In this document: piece by piece, positions 59,011 through 64,000 of the stretch
Position numbering within the stretch: the stretch's first letter is position 1
Layout: every line of letters starts with the position of its first letter
Assembly: GCA_036971475.1 (NCBI GenBank)
Contig: JBAIZL010000002.1
Coordinates: 47,022,729-47,086,728, forward strand
Origin: Prosapia bicincta
Lineage: Eukaryota; Arthropoda; Insecta; Hemiptera; Cercopidae
Direction of reading: 5' to 3'
DNA length: 64,000 bases
Made by a program: the position numbers and the translations under genes
The notes under the pieces: model-generated
Told to the model about the DNA's origin: nothing
Database searches by the model: none
What the model saw: only the letters and a program-made list of their open reading frames with translations

Positions 59011-62000
59011 ACTGTTTAGTTAGCCCAGTTTCAGTATACAGGCGTCCATGGCAATGTACACTCATGGTTCGCGTAATGATACCGCAATATAATGACCTCA
59101 TACGTCTATAAACAAACATTAGCATAGCAACAGGAATAACCAATTAGGTAATCAATGGTTACCCAGTAATCAATGGAATTCAATGGTAATCAATGGAATT
59201 TCTATTGCACCCAGACTTCATTAATTTTGAATATAAAATTTCGAGTATATTATTTTCAAATTAAAAACAGCACCTGAAAGGTAACAATGCAAAGCATTTA
59301 ACACAAACATTGTTTATCGAAATATTAATTATATGAATTTATAAAAACTTTTTAATGAATATTTTGGAAAGTTTATAATAAGGGTTTTGAATATAAACAC
59401 GTCTATATTTATATTGTACTTAATAATTAACATGACTTTTTTATCACTATATAACAAATCATATTTTCTTTAAAATAAAAAAAATAATTCTATTACTATG
59501 TAAATAAATATAAGCGTAAGAAATGTAGAAATTATTTATTACAAATTTCAGAGTAAAACTGTTTTTATAATAACAATTTATAAAACGAGGTTGAAGATAT
59601 TATCTTCATTTACCGAAATATTTAATTATTATTTTTTGATCAAAGAGGCTTCATGCAAGGATGAGCAAAATTTTTACTTTTGATCAGCCTATCTTTTAGA
59701 TCTAGATCTAGCTTATTAAATTGCTTGAGTTGAGTGAGTAATTGTTTTTGTTGCTACTCTGAAACTAGATATTTGGTGTATAACAGTTTTCATTCTTTAC
59801 GGAGTTATACGGTGCAATACTATTTTGTATTAGTTTTAGAAATATTAAAATATAATAATTTATTAAAGGTTGTAATTAATGGTAATATTTATTTATATCT
59901 ATTGTATTATTTCTTTTCGCTTTTCTAAAGTACATACACGAAATAAACGAAGAGATTTTACCCTATTGCTCTGAACTATTTAATGTTTAGCAGAGCCTTT
60001 ATTCCATAATATAAACTATAAAACTCAAACTAAAATATCGCGTAACCTAATTTATAACTCAAGGTAATATCTTTAGAATATTTATTCTCTATATTTATTT
60101 AGCGTATTGATATACTTTTATTATGTTCAAGTTTTGTAGATCTAGCCTTCATAAAAAAATCAACTTCCTGGAAAAATAAATTGATTAAGTTATTCCCAGA
60201 GATAAGTTATTCACGGTCTGAGGGAGCTCTGAGAACATATTGGACAGTTACACTTCAAGTCAATTTTGTAAAATAAGTTGCTACTGAGATAAGTCCAAAT
60301 AACGATTCCAATAAGTTATGTATTCTCTGAAGTAATTATTGTCATATGCGATTTGTGTATTAGAGTTATTAAACACTTTGGCTATATTTGGATAAGTTAG
60401 AGAAGACAAAAAGGAATTACACTATTTATGTTGTGATGCCAAAGTGAATTTCAGTATTCCGGCCTAAATTGGCTTTGCATATAAACATTATCTTACAACC
60501 AGCTACTATTTAATAAAATGTTTGACATATTTAAAATCAAACAATATACAACATATCCTACAGATAACTATGTAAAAGCAAGACATTTATGTATGTGAAC
60601 TAAATATTCAATATTCTACTGAACACTAAACGAAATCTTAATTCAATTCTTTCAATTTTAAGAAGCCCCCCCAGTACAATAGGTATATAATTGTGTCTTT
60701 TAAATAACAATTTGGCTAACTATAAATCATTTTTTATTAGCTAAACTGAATCTTAGAATAAAGGAGCAAGTAACAGTAAAAACCTATAGCTTAGCAGACA
60801 TTGCCTTACCAATTTTACGTTGCTTAAATAAATAATTTCACTTTTAAGTTAAATATTTATGTATGTTTAATGAATGTATTAGTTGCTTTAAATTTCATTA
60901 TCAGAAAGTTATATATCAGGAATTCAAAATTGAAAATAGCAGACAATGTTCTGAATAAACCATTATCCTACCAATCATACTACTTTACAATGCTTGATAC
61001 AAATTTAATTTTAAAATAATTAAAAACAGATTTGTGTATTCAGAATAAATATAAAAAAATAATCAAAATAATTGATAATTTTTTTTTTTGAAAATGTGCA
61101 TCCATGACTCTAGGAATGAAGTCAAAATACTAATCGAAGATATCTACCCTCAGCCCTAAGAAAACATTTGGTTAGTTTTATCTATCGATTATTCTTTCAA
61201 ACATACTCTTAATCATTCGATTTCTTCAGAAAAAAATAATATAACACTTGAATATTAATTTGTAAAACATGTGTCACCTCCGTCTACAAGTAATCCTCGG
61301 GGTATTAATTCAGAAAGTAAAATAAAACAAATTATTTCCCATAAACTTGAATTCATATTAGTTTTCAAATTAATTTTTCCTGGTTTATTGCTCCTCCGAG
61401 TTATCATAAAATAAATAGTTTGTTAGAAGAAGAATTTTCCTAAAACAGATATATTTTAAATTTAACAAGAACTTGTAATGTAATAATTAGAGTATTTAAT
61501 TTTCGCTAGATTACAAAATTTTAAAAGACTGAAAAATTATAACCCTATTTTTATAATTTTTGTGAATTCATCCTGCAAAAAAATAATATCTGAAGTTGAG
61601 CCTTTTTTACTTTCCTTTAAGACAAATAATCATAAAATTTTTATAATACTTTCCAGATATGTTGAAGATGGGTCATTATATATATATTAACAACAAGTGA
61701 CTACAAAAGTCAGTATGTATCAACGCAGTATCCTCCAACAAGGCTCTGATCGTAAACAATAAATGTTGCCCGTAATGGTTGAGTGACTCTTCTCGACAAA
61801 TCTGTTAGGCGTAACAATCGACTTGCGATACAAGCTGTGTAGGGAGGGAAGAAGTTATTTGAATGTTTCCTTTGGGAGGAAATTTACTGATCTTTCATGT
61901 ATTATTAGAAGTTTATACATTATATAATTTGTACGAAAAAATACGATTTAAATAATTTATTTTTAAACGTTCATTAAAACGTCAGACAGGAACGAAAGAA

Positions 62001-62539
62001 TTAAGAATTGAATAGTAAAATACTATGAAATAATCTGAAATTGAAAGTGGAAGTGTTTGTTATTAGTATATGAAAGTTAGTAATTAAGAGACTGGTAACG
62101 AGGAGTTAGGTTTAGAACAATTGAGGACTACATATAAAGTATAAAGTTATTATAAAGGGGAAACGTATTAGACAGATTATTTGGTTACAGAGGAAGAGCG
62201 TTATTATAAATTAATTAAAGTTTGGAAAATTTAATGTGCGGAAATTCGTCTGAGCTACAAGATTCCATGGAGTTACCAAGACCGACCATGCGAGGATACG
62301 AAAGGTTAAGTTTCGGAATCGATCACAAAAACCAAACCAAGTCACTTAAGGAGAAACCTGAGGAGTGACTAGTCACCAAGGTCTGGAATTACTCATCTCT
62401 AACACGTATGGTTTAAATAATAATTTTTATTCTATATATGTATTGTATAGGAAAGTTTAATGATCGGGCATGGCCAAAAAAACAATGAGACAATCTATCA
62501 CACATGAGCCTCATATTACTATTATTATTTAAAATAGTT
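59011..62539. other. AT-rich noncoding sequence
   Basis: No gene recognised. Slightly GC-richer unidentified stretches lie at 61690-61860 and 62220-62400. 59145-59200 contains a short duplication of TCAATGGTAA/TCAATGGAAT. Confidence 0.35.
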
Positions 62540-62698
<159 letters not shown>

Positions 62699-64000
62699 TG
62701 CTTAAATTGACCTATCAGAGCCTTGGTAGTCTTAGCATCTAGCTAGATATTTATAATCTCGATTCCTGTCCGCTTTTATTTTCTTTATTAATTCTGCTTT
62801 GTCTACTGTTATAGCCTTTTACTTTTCCAAATTCTTACAAAGCTAGTCCTTTTGGCCTATACTCTTCCATTACCAAAATTATTTTAACGGCAGTTTGGCC
62901 AGTGTGCGTATATACACATAATACAAGCCTTTATTATTTTGATTTACAAATTTAAATTCATTATTTTCACGTTATTTGTTTGATAACATATTTATCCAGG
63001 CATATTATCTTGAGAAAATTAGAAAAGTGACTTATTAATCTTGAATATATATTTGTATATACATATAATATTATTCTTTCGTAAACTGAGTTGTCGTAAG
63101 TCAAGTAAATGTAAAATTTCAGACAGTTTTTTTACAAAAAAAAAAGATTTATAGTGCGATTTAAAAAATTTGATGTTGTAGAAATAAACGACTTAGGGTT
63201 TTGAACGATATGTAATATGTGCGACGGCCATATTGATAAAAATAAGGTCAGATTCAACATTCATAGTAAAAATATATAGAGTGGTATTTTAATTGGTTGA
63301 TATTTACAGTTTGAAAGTATTCCACTAAAACTAACTTCAAATATTTATTAAATTTGTTAAGCGTGTACCTTATTACTATTCATAAGGGAGCCGAGGATTA
63401 ACCAGTGTGGCTGTCTAGGATAAGGAAATGTGTGCAGGTTATTCCCAAGAAACATTCCCCTGTGAAGAGCTTACATTGGCCGAAATACCTTACTCTTCCA
63501 TTGAATACAAATGGATTTAAGTCGAGATCTTTATATGCCAAGGTTCTCCATTAATTGCAGTAATGTATATAAATACATATATGTTTTCCCTTAATCAGTT
63601 GTGTTGGAGTTTATTTGTAAAAAAATGCAAAGTTGTTAAATGATACATTGAGCAAAAAAGGGAGATAAATTAAGATAATGATTATTTTTTAAAATATAGT
63701 GTTTGATAATATCTAGTAAAAATTACAGTCAAATATATCTAGACACCTACCAGTGGTTTTTTCAATCGATAACATACATACTAACGCTTTTTAAAGTTCT
63801 TTACATTGGTTTATTTTTAAAAAATAATTTTGAACACATCAACTAACACGTATGTTTTTATGTAAAAACATTTTCGGGTAAATAATGTAATATCTGATTT
63901 TTCTAATCCTCTTTAAATAATGTGTCTACTGGTATGCAAACTAATGGTATAATATTTAGCAGATTGAACAGTAAAAATGAAAATCAAAGGTTTTACAGAA
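62699..64000. other. AT-rich noncoding sequence
   Basis: No gene recognised. 63370-63560 is less AT-biased and unidentified. Confidence 0.35.

Overview
The window looks like AT-rich, intron or intergenic DNA from an insect nuclear genome. It has long (TA)n, (CA)n and (GT)n microsatellites, four large retrotransposon insertions of arthropod-type families (BEL/Pao, jockey-type and an RNase H-bearing non-LTR family), and one exon that reads as the conserved C-terminal part of an insect odorant receptor (27049-27201, +). That receptor family is insect-specific. A hemipteran is my guess, with low confidence. No bacterial genes, operons, CRISPR arrays, tRNAs or rRNAs were seen.

Layout. 1-1310: AT-rich, with a faint, unassigned coding-like remnant. 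1311-7916: a complete BEL/Pao LTR retrotransposon on the minus strand, with two LTRs about 98% identical and a 5-bp target duplication (gtata). One frameshift and three nonsense codons disable it. 8430-9110: a decayed RNase H tail of another non-LTR element. 9138-9254: a nested hairpin repeat. 11-13.3 kb: a CpG-richer patch and microsatellites. 13925-18178: a nearly intact jockey-type element (minus) with two nonsense codons and one frameshift. 19308-19741: a near-perfect 434-bp palindrome with a hammerhead-ribozyme fold in each arm. 21.4 kb: a 39-bp minisatellite. 27049-27201: the odorant-receptor exon. 28150-30207: a 2.06-kb non-LTR element with a 12-bp target duplication, lying downstream of the exon's splice donor. 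Its single open frame fuses the start of ORF1 to the RNase H end of ORF2. 30.2-54.3 kb: mostly AT-rich noncoding sequence with microsatellites, a perfect 24-bp hairpin, two copies of a ~176-bp dispersed repeat, CpG-richer patches near 42.5 and 45.6 kb, and two more hammerhead-like motifs (41767, + and 53189, -). 54355-59010: a longer but decayed copy (minus) of the same family as the 28-kb element, lacking the first half of its reverse transcriptase. 59-64 kb: AT-rich sequence with a CA/TA microsatellite.

The most interesting signals are (1) the hammerhead motifs. All share CTGANGA, one extra T, stem II, GAA, a self-complementary hexamer, and a short stem I, an architecture that suggests the dimer-acting hammerheads linked to Penelope-like retroelements, although no Penelope reverse transcriptase is present. 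The second is (2) the intact ORF1-RNase H fusion element, which appears to be a non-autonomous deletion derivative moved by relatives of the 54-59 kb copy. All calls were made by eye, without database searches.
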